From: UBA5336 sp964506685
GTDB lineage: Bacteria > Pseudomonadota > Alphaproteobacteria > Caulobacterales > Hyphomonadaceae
Direction: 5' to 3'
DNA length: 64,000 nucleotides
Assembly: GCA_964506685.1 (NCBI GenBank)
Contig: CAZDMQ010000008.1
Span: forward strand, 1-64,000
Shown here: piece after piece, positions 17,613 through 26,768 of the stretch
Layout of the letters: each line of letters begins with the position of its first letter
Position numbering within the stretch: the first letter of the stretch is position 1
Translations under genes and position numbers: made by a program
Notes under the pieces: generated by a model
Databases searched by the model: none
Told to the model about the DNA's origin: nothing
The model's input: the letters and a program-made list of their open reading frames with translations, nothing else

Positions 17613-20600
17613 ATGAGGAAAGATCGCATTTCGCGCGGAACGGCGCCAGCGGGCCATTCTTCCGCCCTTCGCCGCCCCGTCATACGTCAAGAAGGCAATC
17701 CGACCATGCGCCCTCGACCCGTTCTGCGTTCCCTGACTGCGACACTGGAGGGGCTCACCCGTCGGGCAGGGGCGCTCTTGCGTGCCGGCGTCGTCTTTCT
17801 GCCGCACGAACGCAAACAGCCACTGCAGAAAGGCGCCGGAAGGGATCGTTCAGGCGATGCCGACACGATCGAGAGGCCATGCGGCCTGCAAAGAATAGTC
17901 CGGTCCGGGGTCATGGCCTTGCTTGTGGCAGCCATCTGGGCGCCGGCCGGCATCGCACAGACGACCTACACGGTGTGCTCCAAACAAGGCTCGGAGCTTG
18001 ACCTGAACAGTTCGTCCACAAGCGGCATGCGGGCGAAGCTCTCGAATGGCAATTATTTCGGGCCCGGCGGCACGGTTGCGCCAGAGCAGATGAGCTTCCA
18101 GTCGCTGTTTTCGCTCAATTCCACTTCCCTGGCCGCCTGCGATATCTTCATTGGCGGAGGCGGGCCGGAAAACCTCTCAATCACCGAAACCCAGGCGATC
18201 CGCACCTGGGTAAACTCGGGAAACCGCTTTGTCATCGCCGGTTGCGACAGCTCTTCCCAACTCCTGTGTGGCCCCAACGGTCTCCAGCGCGGACTCACCA
18301 ATGTCGGTTCCGGTTCCGGCATCTCACTCAATTTCAGCATGGCCTACAATCCGCTCACCTGCGGCGGCGTGGCGGGTGTCAACACGTTTGGGGGCGCGGC
18401 CACCCTGATATCCCCGCTGGGAACCGACACAGTGCTGGCCACGCATAATGGCGGCTTTTCCGGACAGCCCGCTGCTATTGCACCCAATCCCGTTTCACCG
18501 AACTTCCTGATGACGGCCGACCCGGACATGTATGGTTCCGCCGGCAATGGGGTCATCGGCACATCGGCAATTGCATCAAGCGACCAGGCCGTCTTTGTTC
18601 TTAACTCCTTCAAGTTCGCCGCCGATGCCCTGTCGGGCCGGCTGCTCAATCCGCAATGTCCGGTTGACTACAATTCCACCGGCGATCTTGAAATCGGTCT
18701 GACGGCGAGTGCGACGACGACCCGTGTCGGCAATTCGGTCGACTTCGAGGTCGAGGTCGCCAATACGGGCGGGACAAGCGTCGGCGATATCACGGCCCTG
18801 TTCCAGGTGCCGGCCAGCTTCAGCTTTGTCAGTCACGCCGGTCCGGGCAGTTACAATGACGCCAGCGGTGCATGGAACATTGGCACGCTCGATCCGGGCG
18901 ACAGTGTCACGCTGGTCGTCACGTCGACGGCCGCGGCGGTGGGTTCGCCGGTTGCGCAGGCCGAGATTGCCGCCGCAAACCTGCCCGACAGCGATTCCGC
19001 GCCCAATGCCAGTTTCGGCGAGGACGACCTTGCCGATGGACTGAATGATGATGATGAGGCGTCCCTGGCATTGCTTGTTGAAGCAGAGGTCGGCAACTTG
19101 CCGCCTGCGGGCGTCGCTGATCAGTGTCCCATGCCGAGCCTCTATGTCGCCAATGGCGCTTCGGGAACCTGGCCGATACGTCCGGATGTGACCGTTTCGG
19201 CCACGACCAGTATGGGCGGGCTGATCACGGACCAGGCCCGCACCTTCAGCAATATCGGTGCGGAACTGCGCGAGGGCATCGAGGTGGAGCGCTGGCAGCG
19301 CAATGGCGGTGACATCAACCTGACGATTGATTTCAGCCCGGCCATCCCGGCCAGTGAGATCGCCCTTGTCGTTTATGATCTCGGGCTCGGTTTGAGCACG
19401 CCCTATAATGCGACGTTCGATTTCGCGGTGTCGGGCGGGGCCACAACACAAGACTTCCGTGTCAGCGCCGTCGATGGAGAGACCGAACTCCTGTACCGAC
19501 CTTCAACAGGTCGGCTCGACAAGAGCGATCCCAGCCACAACGTCCGTGAGTCCGCCGTGCTCGTCGGCCAGAGCGCCAGCCTTGTTTCACAGATCACGCT
19601 GACCTCTTCGGGTGTCGCACCAGCAGATTTCCTCGGTGTCGGCCTTTTTGCCGTGAATGCCTGTGACTTCTCCGACGCTCCGGCTGGACTCGGCGCACCT
19701 GCGCATTCGCTCATCCCCGACCTTTATCTCGGCACGCAGATCGATGACGAGAATGATGCGCTGCCAACAACCGGCGCAGACGGCGATGACACGGAGAATC
19801 TTGCCGACGAAGACGGCGTGACCTTCCCAACGCTGGTGCAGGGCCAGAGCGCGGCGATCAGCGTCGAGGTCACGCAGGCGTCGGCGAATGACGGCTACCT
19901 GCAAGGCTGGATCGACTGGAACGGCGACGGCGATTTCGCCGATGCGGGCGAGCAGGTCGCGACAGACCTGCAGTCGCCGGGTGCCGGAGCCAGCACGATC
20001 AGCGTGCCCGTCACCGTGACCGCCACCGCCACCACCAGCCCCACCTTCGCCCGCTTCCGCTGGTCGACGACGCCCGGTCTCGACGCCACCACCGCCGCGC
20101 CCGATGGCGAGGTGGAGGATTACGGAGTTACCATCACGGCGGTCAGCGTTTCCACAGACACATCGACAGCTTCCCTCTGTCTCAACCAGAGCGGCACGCT
20201 ACTCGGGCCAAACCTCTTTACTGCCGCCGATGGCGGCACCTTCGGAACCGGTAGCGGCGCGGCAGACGAGATCGCGGCGACGAATCCCTATCCCGGCGTA
20301 TTCGGGACCTACACTTATCACAGTAACCTCGGCTTCGGGGGCGGCACCCAGCCAAAAGTCCAGGTCGCCTCGAACTATGTCACTCGCTTTTTCAGCGGCG
20401 CAGGCCATGCGGGCGTCATCGATCCGGAGAATGGCGCGACCGGGCGGTTCATACTCGTCGACGGCTCGCCCGCCCAGGCCAGCTTCTTTACCGAAACACT
20501 CTCCGGTCTCTCTCCCAATACGAACTATGAGTTTTCGATGTGGGTCAGCAACATGCTGGACGCTGACAATACCGACAAAGTCGATCCGGATATCGGCATG

Positions 20601-23558
20601 ACCGTGGACGGCGTCACCGGATATGCGTCCGGGCCCATCGCGGAAACCTCCGAGGTTGTCTGGAAGCGCGTCGGCTTTGTCTTCAATACGGGATCGCGGA
20701 CAAGCGCGACCCTTGCGGTCCGGGATGAAGGCGGATCTGCCGATGGAAACGACTTCATGGTCGACAATATCACTGTCCGGTCCTGCGACCTGCCGAGCGG
20801 CACGGTGACCGGCATAGTCTACCTCGATGCCATCCCACAGAATGATGCGCTGGACCCGGCCGAGGCCAAACTCGACGCGATCAGGGTGCAGTTGATCGAC
20901 GATCAGGGCGATGCCAGCGCCGCCAATGATATCATCGTGGCCGAAGCGGACACCGCCACCGATGGTACCTACAGCTTCACCGATGTGCCCCTGTCAGCCA
21001 ATTACATCGTGCGCGTCGATGCGGGCGATGCCGACCTCCCCGGCTCCGTGACAGGCCTCGGCACGCCGAATGACCTCGCGGTCAACCTGGCCACCGATGG
21101 CCAGACGATTTCAGGCCAAAACTTCGGCTTCGATGATCCGACGGCCAGCCCATACACGCCCACCCTGCCGACGCAGCAATGCCAGATCGCCGTGTCGAGT
21201 TGGGACCTCACGGTCCCCGCCAAGGTCGTTGATGGAAATTACAATGGGCTGCTGGACGCGGGCTGGGCCTTTACGGCCGAGGGCATTCCTGTGCGCCCGA
21301 GTTCGGATGCGCCAAATGCAGTCGCGACGCTGACCGAAGGCGGGGAAGTGTCCGACAGGACGTCCGCCGCCGGTACGGGACCGGCTGAGACTCACATGAT
21401 GGTCCAGCGCATCGAAGCGGTGCCCGGCGTCAATTACACCGTGGATTTCACCCAACCTGTCCGGAACGAGCAGGAGTGGTACTACACAGCCGTTCTGGAC
21501 GCCGACGGAAATGTGCTCGCGACCCAGTCACCGGCAGGCTCCGCCTCCATCGCGGACACTGGGCCGGGTGACCTGACCGTCACCGTTCCGGCGGCCGGCA
21601 GCGCGCCCGGCGTGATCTACGCCTATGGCTGGGTCGCTGACTATAATGGCGTCTTCTCCTCGCCGCAGGCCAATGCCTGTGCGACCGTTTCCGGCGTCGT
21701 CTATGACAACAATTCCGGCGACGACACGTTCAACGCCGGGACCGACACCGAATACGAGACTGTCGATGTCACGATCACCCGTTCCGGCGGTGATGGCACC
21801 TTCGGTGATGGCAATGAGGCCGTGTTCGCCACCGTGCAGACAGCGGCCAGCGGTGGCTACACGCTCGAAGTGCCGCTGGATGACCCCGACATCCGTATCG
21901 AGGCCGACGCGGCAACAGGCACAATCCCGGCGGGGGCAACCATCACCACGCCCAATCCGGTCGACCGGCTCGCGATTTCCCTCGCCGGACCGAACACAGC
22001 CGATTTCGGGGTCAGCCAGGGCGACCTGTCGCTGTCCTTGTCCATGGCGCCGACAGATCCAGCAGACGGAGACGTGGTGACCTTCACCCATCTCGTCAGC
22101 AATGAGGGCGTGTCGCAGATCACCGGCATCTCGGTCGCAGCCCCGTTGCCGGCTGCAGTATCCTTCGACAGCGCGGCCGGGGGCGGGACTTATGATGACG
22201 CTGCGGGCGTCTGGACGGTGGGCGACCTCGCTGTCGGCGGCACGGCACGGCTTGACCTTGTGACAATCGTCTCCGGCACGGTGCCCGTCACCTTCATCGC
22301 CGAAATCTCGGCGGCCGATCAGGGCGATGTCGACTCGATCCCCGGCACCGGCGCCACAAACGGTATCACCGCCGATGACGGCCGGGACGGCGACCCCAAC
22401 GCGGTCGATGATGACGAGGCCAGCGTCACCTTCACGCCGCTCCCCGCTGATATCGAGCTGACCGGCACGGTGTTCTTCGACGATGGCAGCGGCACCGGCG
22501 CCACCGCCCATGACGGTGCGCAGGCGGGAAGTGAACCCGGCGCTGGCGGTGTGACGCTCGAGGCGGTCGATGCCGGCGGCGCGGTCGTTGCCACCGCCCT
22601 GACCGATGGCACCGGCGCCTACGCCCTCGCCATCCCTGCCGCCCTCGACGGGTCGGCCGTGACCATCCACGCGACCGCGCCCAGCGGCGTCCTCCACATC
22701 GCAGGCGCAGTGAGCGGGGCCACCGATTCCGACACCACCGACGGCAAGGTTGCCCTGACGCTGGCGGCCGGCACGTCCTATGGCTTCGATTTCGGCCTCG
22801 CCCGCGCGCCGCGCCTGACCGAGGACCAGGTCAAGACCGTGGCGTCCGGCGGTTCGGTCATGGTCGCCCACACCTTCACGGCCGGCGCCCCGGTCGATGC
22901 GGTCTTCGCCCTGGCAGGCGAGAGCCAGGCCCCGGCGGGCAGCTTCGCCACCGCCCTCTTCCACGATGAGGATTGCAGCGGCACGCTCGATCCGGCCGAC
23001 CTCGCCGTGGCTGGCCCCCGCAGCCTTGTCGCCGGTGAGCAGCACTGTCTGCTCGTCCGGGTGAGTGCGGTTGCCGGTGCGGCCAATGGAGCGGCGGTCG
23101 ATTTCGACCTCACGGCGACCGGCACCTATGCCCTAACGGCAACCCCGTTCGGGCTCGACACTACCAACCGGGTCACCGTCTCCGGCAAGGGGGCGCTGAT
23201 GCTCGAGAAATCGGTCTGCAACGCCACCTCCTCGACCTGTGATCTTGCGACTGGCGCGGGATTCGGTCGCAATAATGCGGGCCGGCCTGGCGATACGCTG
23301 GTCTACCGGATCGTCTTCTCGGCCCCCGGTCCCGACCCGGTTGATCAGGTCGAGGTGTTTGACCGCACCCCGGCCTATTCGGCCCTGACCGCGACGGTTC
23401 CGGCTGTCGTCCTGCAGCCTGCGGGCGTGAGTTGCGGGCTCGTCAAGCCGGCAGCACCGGCGGCTGACTATACCGGCGATATCGAGTGGTCCTGCCCCGG
23501 CACCATGAACGCCGGCGAGCAGGGCGTGGTCAGTTTCGAGGTGCAGGTCGCCAGGTAG
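17613..23558 (+). CDS. Giant multidomain secreted protein with DUF11, GEVED and SdrB-like domains (1981 aa)
   Basis: ATG 17613 has the best SD of the cluster (AGAAGGAG, 8 nt upstream). It gives an unusually long basic leader of about 95 residues before the hydrophobic signal segment, with cleavage predicted near 'GIAQ' (residue 116). Mature modules: a Cys-containing N-terminal domain (about 117-350); DUF11 (about 355-450); a GEVED-type domain (about 690-845, 'GWIDWNGDGDFADAGEQ'); a carbohydrate-binding-like jelly-roll (about 850-1065); SdrB-like domains (near 1070-1170 and 1365-1460); DUF11 repeats; and a final DUF11 domain with several Cys. No barrel or sorting signal is seen at the C-terminus. 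Likely a surface filament or adhesin working with the neighbouring proteins (inference). Confidence 0.8.
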   Translation: MRKDRISRGTAPAGHSSALRRPVIRQEGNPTMRPRPVLRSLTATLEGLTRRAGALLRAGVVFLPHERKQPLQKGAGRDRSGDADTIERPCGLQRIVRSGVMALLVAAIWAPAGIAQTTYTVCSKQGSELDLNSSSTSGMRAKLSNGNYFGPGGTVAPEQMSFQSLFSLNSTSLAACDIFIGGGGPENLSITETQAIRTWVNSGNRFVIAGCDSSSQLLCGPNGLQRGLTNVGSGSGISLNFSMAYNPLTCGGVAGVNTFGGAATLISPLGTDTVLATHNGGFSGQPAAIAPNPVSPNFLMTADPDMYGSAGNGVIGTSAIASSDQAVFVLNSFKFAADALSGRLLNPQCPVDYNSTGDLEIGLTASATTTRVGNSVDFEVEVANTGGTSVGDITALFQVPASFSFVSHAGPGSYNDASGAWNIGTLDPGDSVTLVVTSTAAAVGSPVAQAEIAAANLPDSDSAPNASFGEDDLADGLNDDDEASLALLVEAEVGNLPPAGVADQCPMPSLYVANGASGTWPIRPDVTVSATTSMGGLITDQARTFSNIGAELREGIEVERWQRNGGDINLTIDFSPAIPASEIALVVYDLGLGLSTPYNATFDFAVSGGATTQDFRVSAVDGETELLYRPSTGRLDKSDPSHNVRESAVLVGQSASLVSQITLTSSGVAPADFLGVGLFAVNACDFSDAPAGLGAPAHSLIPDLYLGTQIDDENDALPTTGADGDDTENLADEDGVTFPTLVQGQSAAISVEVTQASANDGYLQGWIDWNGDGDFADAGEQVATDLQSPGAGASTISVPVTVTATATTSPTFARFRWSTTPGLDATTAAPDGEVEDYGVTITAVSVSTDTSTASLCLNQSGTLLGPNLFTAADGGTFGTGSGAADEIAATNPYPGVFGTYTYHSNLGFGGGTQPKVQVASNYVTRFFSGAGHAGVIDPENGATGRFILVDGSPAQASFFTETLSGLSPNTNYEFSMWVSNMLDADNTDKVDPDIGMTVDGVTGYASGPIAETSEVVWKRVGFVFNTGSRTSATLAVRDEGGSADGNDFMVDNITVRSCDLPSGTVTGIVYLDAIPQNDALDPAEAKLDAIRVQLIDDQGDASAANDIIVAEADTATDGTYSFTDVPLSANYIVRVDAGDADLPGSVTGLGTPNDLAVNLATDGQTISGQNFGFDDPTASPYTPTLPTQQCQIAVSSWDLTVPAKVVDGNYNGLLDAGWAFTAEGIPVRPSSDAPNAVATLTEGGEVSDRTSAAGTGPAETHMMVQRIEAVPGVNYTVDFTQPVRNEQEWYYTAVLDADGNVLATQSPAGSASIADTGPGDLTVTVPAAGSAPGVIYAYGWVADYNGVFSSPQANACATVSGVVYDNNSGDDTFNAGTDTEYETVDVTITRSGGDGTFGDGNEAVFATVQTAASGGYTLEVPLDDPDIRIEADAATGTIPAGATITTPNPVDRLAISLAGPNTADFGVSQGDLSLSLSMAPTDPADGDVVTFTHLVSNEGVSQITGISVAAPLPAAVSFDSAAGGGTYDDAAGVWTVGDLAVGGTARLDLVTIVSGTVPVTFIAEISAADQGDVDSIPGTGATNGITADDGRDGDPNAVDDDEASVTFTPLPADIELTGTVFFDDGSGTGATAHDGAQAGSEPGAGGVTLEAVDAGGAVVATALTDGTGAYALAIPAALDGSAVTIHATAPSGVLHIAGAVSGATDSDTTDGKVALTLAAGTSYGFDFGLARAPRLTEDQVKTVASGGSVMVAHTFTAGAPVDAVFALAGESQAPAGSFATALFHDEDCSGTLDPADLAVAGPRSLVAGEQHCLLVRVSAVAGAANGAAVDFDLTATGTYALTATPFGLDTTNRVTVSGKGALMLEKSVCNATSSTCDLATGAGFGRNNAGRPGDTLVYRIVFSAPGPDPVDQVEVFDRTPAYSALTATVPAVVLQPAGVSCGLVKPAAPAADYTGDIEWSCPGTMNAGEQGVVSFEVQVAR

Positions 23559-23584
23559 CCGCCGAGCGAAACTCAGCGATACCC

Positions 23585-23613
23585 TTACCAATCGGTCACC
23601 CCGTCCATATACT
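23585..23613 (+). promoter_or_regulatory. Candidate sigma-70-type promoter of the RTX gene
   Basis: A -35-like TTACCA (23585-23590) is separated by exactly 17 bp from a -10-like TATACT (23608-23613, five of six consensus positions). The spacing puts transcription start near 23620, about 30 nt before the chosen ATG. It lies in the short gap after the 1981-aa gene, so the RTX gene probably has its own promoter. Confidence 0.5.
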
Positions 23614-23648
23614 CTCCCCCGAATCAGTCTGCGATGAGGGGTCAGGAC

Positions 23649-25891
23649 ATGAGCGGTCGTGAAGTTGGGGCGGAACGTGTTTTCGCCGTTGAGATAACCG
23701 GGCCGGCGCTCGTCGTCGGGGCCAATGAGGCCGAAGCGCTGAGCCTTTCGGGGTACGAGATCGAGGACCGGGACCTCGCGTCAGGCGGGCAGGTCGTGAA
23801 GACCTTCGATGTCGGCGAAGCCTCGGGCACGTTCGACGGACCGGCGGGACTTTACCAGCTCGATATCGACTTCTTCGAGGAAAGCGACGGGAATTCGGAT
23901 TTTGCCGTCCTGGTCGATGGCGTGGAAGTGTTCGCCTTTACCAGCGGGTCAAGCGGGGCCGTCCTCGGCGAACCGAATGCCACGGTCCAGGCGGTGGATC
24001 TCAACCTGTTGCCCGGATCGGTGATCACGGTGCGCGGGACACGGGATGTCGAAGCGCTGGCCCGGCTGGACCGGCTTACGCTCACGGCAATCGATACGCC
24101 TGCCAATGGCACGCTCACCGGGACAGAGGCGGTCGACACGCTCGAAGGAACCGATGGTCCCGATACCATCCTCGGGCTGGGTGATGATGATGCGATCACC
24201 GGCGGCCTGGGCAATGACGTGGTGGACGCCGGCGCGGGCGACGACACCGTTGCGGGCAGCGCGGGCGAGGACGCGCTGAACGGCGCCGGTGGGAATGACA
24301 CGATCGATGGCAATGCCGGTGCGGATACCGTCGATGGCGGCGAGGGCGACGATGTCATCTCGGGTGGCGAAGATGACGATGTCCTGAGCGGCGCCGGTGG
24401 GAATGACACGATCGATGGCAATGCCGGTGCGGATACGGTCGATGGCGGCGAGGGCGACGATGTCATCGCGGGTGGCGAAGATGACGATGTCCTGAGCGGC
24501 GCCGGTGGGAATGACACGATCGANNNNNNNNNNNNNNNNNNNNNNNNNNNNNNNNNNNNNNNNNNNNNNNNNNNNNNNNNNNNNNNNNNNNNNNNNNNNN
24601 NNNNNNNNNNNNNNNNNNNNNNNCGGGTGGCGAAGATGACGATGTCCTGAGCGGCGCCGGTGGGAATGACACGATCGATGGCAATGCCGGTGCGGATACG
24701 GTCGATGGCGGCGAAGGCGACGATGTCATTTCGGGCGGCGAAGATGACGATGTCCTGAGCGGCGCGGGTGGGAATGACACGATCGATGGCAATGCCGGTG
24801 CGGATACCGTCGATGGCGGCGAAGGCGACGATATCATTTCGGGCGGCGAAAGCGATGACATCCTGAACGGCGTTGGCGGGAATGACACAATCAGTGGCGA
24901 TGCCGGCGACGATGTGATCGATGCGGGTACTGGCGACGACACTGTCTCCGGGGGCGATGGAAATGACACGCTGGTCGGCTTCGAAGGCGTCGACACGCTC
25001 GACGGCGGTGCCGGTGATGATGAGGTCAATGCGGGCGAGAGCGACGATATCGTCACCGGAGGTGAAGGGAACGACACGCTGAAGGGCTTCAGCGGCGATG
25101 ACACGATCAATGGCGATGCCGGAGACGATGTCATCGACGGCGAGGACGGCAATGACACCCTTTCCGGTGATGCTGGCAATGATGCCATCGAAGGTGCAGA
25201 TGGAAATGATATCATCCATGCCGGCGATGGCGACGATACCGGCTGCGGCAATGGCGGGGATGATACGCTGGCTGGCGGGCGCGGCGCGGATCTGCTCAAG
25301 GGCGGAACCGGGAATGACGACCTGTTCGGCGGCGACAATCGCGACACGCTCCTGGCGGGCGCCGATGACGATCTTGTCCGGGGTGGCGGTGGCGGTGACA
25401 CGCTCGCAGGTCATTCCGGCAATGACACGTTGGGTGGAGGCCTGGGTAATGACACGATCAATGGCGGCGCGGGGACGGATCGTCTCTTCGGCGGCAACAA
25501 CCGTGACACCCTGAATGGCGGAGCCGGCAATGACCGGCTCGATGGCGGACGCGGGGGAGATATTCTTTCAGGCGGTGGCGGGATCGACACCTTCATCTTC
25601 GCAGCCGATGATCCTGGCAGCGATTCGGTGCTGGATTTCCAGGCTGGGGAAACCGTTTTCCTGACCGGGTTCGCCTTCGAATCGCTGGAACAGGCTGCCA
25701 GCAATTTCACCCAGCAGGGCGCAGACACTGTCTTCCAGCTGGGTCAGTCGCGCATTGTCTTCAACAATACAGACCGCGCCGACGTGGTTGCCGGACTGGA
25801 ACTGCCCACGACTGACGATCCGGCGCAGTCTTTCGACGCGGTCGCCGAGAGCCTCGCTCTCGAGGCGGTGGATGATGGCTTCCTGATCTGA
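23649..25891 (+). CDS. RTX (hemolysin-type calcium-binding repeat) secreted protein, interrupted by assembly gap
   Basis: There is no N-terminal signal peptide. A beta-sandwich-like N-terminal domain (about residues 15-155) is followed by a long array of GGxGxDxUx nonapeptides, each turn binding Ca2+. The C-terminal block (about 'GGIDTFIFAADDPGSDSVLDF' onward, shown here only as a landmark) resembles the serralysin-type tail used as an uncleaved type I secretion signal. A run of 100 N (24524-24623) breaks the repeats. The frame is 0 before and 2 after the gap, so N=100 is a placeholder. ATG 23649 is preferred over ATG 23634 because GAGGGG lies 7 nt before it. No T1SS ABC/MFP genes are in the window. 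Confidence 0.85.
24282..24976. repeat. 108-bp tandem repeats within the RTX gene
   Basis: A 108-bp unit (36 codons, four RTX nonapeptides) recurs nearly identically. The landmark ggcgccggt (or a close variant) is at 24282, 24390 and 24498 before the gap and at 24653, 24761 and 24869 after it. The last copies diverge gradually. The phase jump across the gap (155 bp instead of a multiple of 108) shows the gap length is wrong. Confidence 0.92.
24524..24623. other. Assembly gap (100 N)
   Basis: Exactly 100 N inside near-identical 108-bp repeats, a typical scaffolding placeholder where short reads could not be resolved. Repeat phase predicts a true length of 53 + 108n bases, which also restores the reading frame for every n. 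Confidence 0.97.
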
Positions 25892-25930
25892 CGCCTGCGC
25901 GCTTCGGCCAGCCGGGCTGGCTGGTGACGG

Positions 25931-26590
25931 TCAGCTGACCTTGCAGCCCTCCAGCCAGACATCGTTCCGGCTGGCAGGTGCGCAATCGCCGCGAAGCAGT
26001 CGCTCGATGCGGTAGATGCGGCGGCCGAGCGCTTCGCCGGGAGCGGCCAGTTTCAGCTCGCCAGGGGCAATCATCACGGCGACGAGGGAGACGAAGTCGC
26101 GTTCATCCAGCGCGGCGACGGGCTGGCCGAAGAAGGCTTCACTGGCGGTGTGTAAACCGGTGATCCAGCGCCCGTCCTTGTCGCCGATCGGGGCGAGGTC
26201 GAGCGCGAGAGCCAGCACCTCTTCCTTGGACAGCCGGTCTTTCAGCGCCATGGCATAGGTTGTGAGGCGTATCTGGCCGATCAGCGGATGGTACTCCTTG
26301 AATGCAAAGCGCCGGGCCAGGGACCGGTGGGTGGCGGTCACCTTGCTGGCAGCTGTGTCAAGGCCTGCGCCCGAGGTCTCCAGGAGGACTGGGTCCGATA
26401 CCTTGAGATAGACTTCCCGCTGCCGGGCCGTGAGCGCAGCCGGGCCGCGGCCGTCGGCGATGATCGTGCGGGCAAGGGTCTTGAGACGCGAGGCATCGCG
26501 CAGGGCATCGCGATAGCCATCTGCGCCGTAGAGCGCCAGGGCGAGCAGGCACGCACCAAGCGTCCATCCGATACGCTGCAACATGCCCAC
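25931..26590 (-). CDS. Membrane-anchored, degenerate GT51 (peptidoglycan glycosyltransferase)-like protein
   Basis: 219 aa from GTG 26590 (GGGGAGG 8 nt upstream). One N-terminal TM segment (about 8-24) is followed by a domain resembling the C-terminal half of GT51 transglycosylases: 'LKDRLSKEEVLALALDL', then 'TASEAFFGQPVAALDERDF' and 'IAPGE', matching the usual RLSKxEIL and AAxxYFGKxxxxL blocks. The catalytic block ExxxF is replaced by 'VSDPVLLE' with Ser at the Glu position, and the GGSTIxQQ block is absent. It is therefore probably catalytically inactive or a divergent family. Followed on the same strand only by the convergent RTX gene end. Function unknown. Confidence 0.6.
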   Translation of the reverse strand: MGMLQRIGWTLGACLLALALYGADGYRDALRDASRLKTLARTIIADGRGPAALTARQREVYLKVSDPVLLETSGAGLDTAASKVTATHRSLARRFAFKEYHPLIGQIRLTTYAMALKDRLSKEEVLALALDLAPIGDKDGRWITGLHTASEAFFGQPVAALDERDFVSLVAVMIAPGELKLAAPGEALGRRIYRIERLLRGDCAPASRNDVWLEGCKVS

Positions 26591-26768
26591 CGGTTCAACC
26601 TCCCCGCAATTTCAGAACGTCTCGTCATATCCGGAAGTTTAGGCCGAAACGCGGCGATACAAGGGGGCTTTCCGGGTGTTTTGACGCCCGGAGAGCTCCG
26701 GCAGGACCGAGGGCAGTGAAAGCCGCAAGCGCCGCTCGTGCCGGGCGGCCGGCAACAGGCCGCCCGCC

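Noticed and set aside
24282..24976. Regular repeats considered as a CRISPR array
   Set aside because: The repeats are contiguous 108-bp in-frame coding units with GGxGxDxUx nonapeptides; there are no unique spacers and no cas genes.
25892..25930. Inverted repeat between the RTX gene and the GT51-like gene as a bidirectional terminator
   Set aside because: The arms (ccagcc/ggctgg) leave almost no loop and no T-tract follows on either strand.
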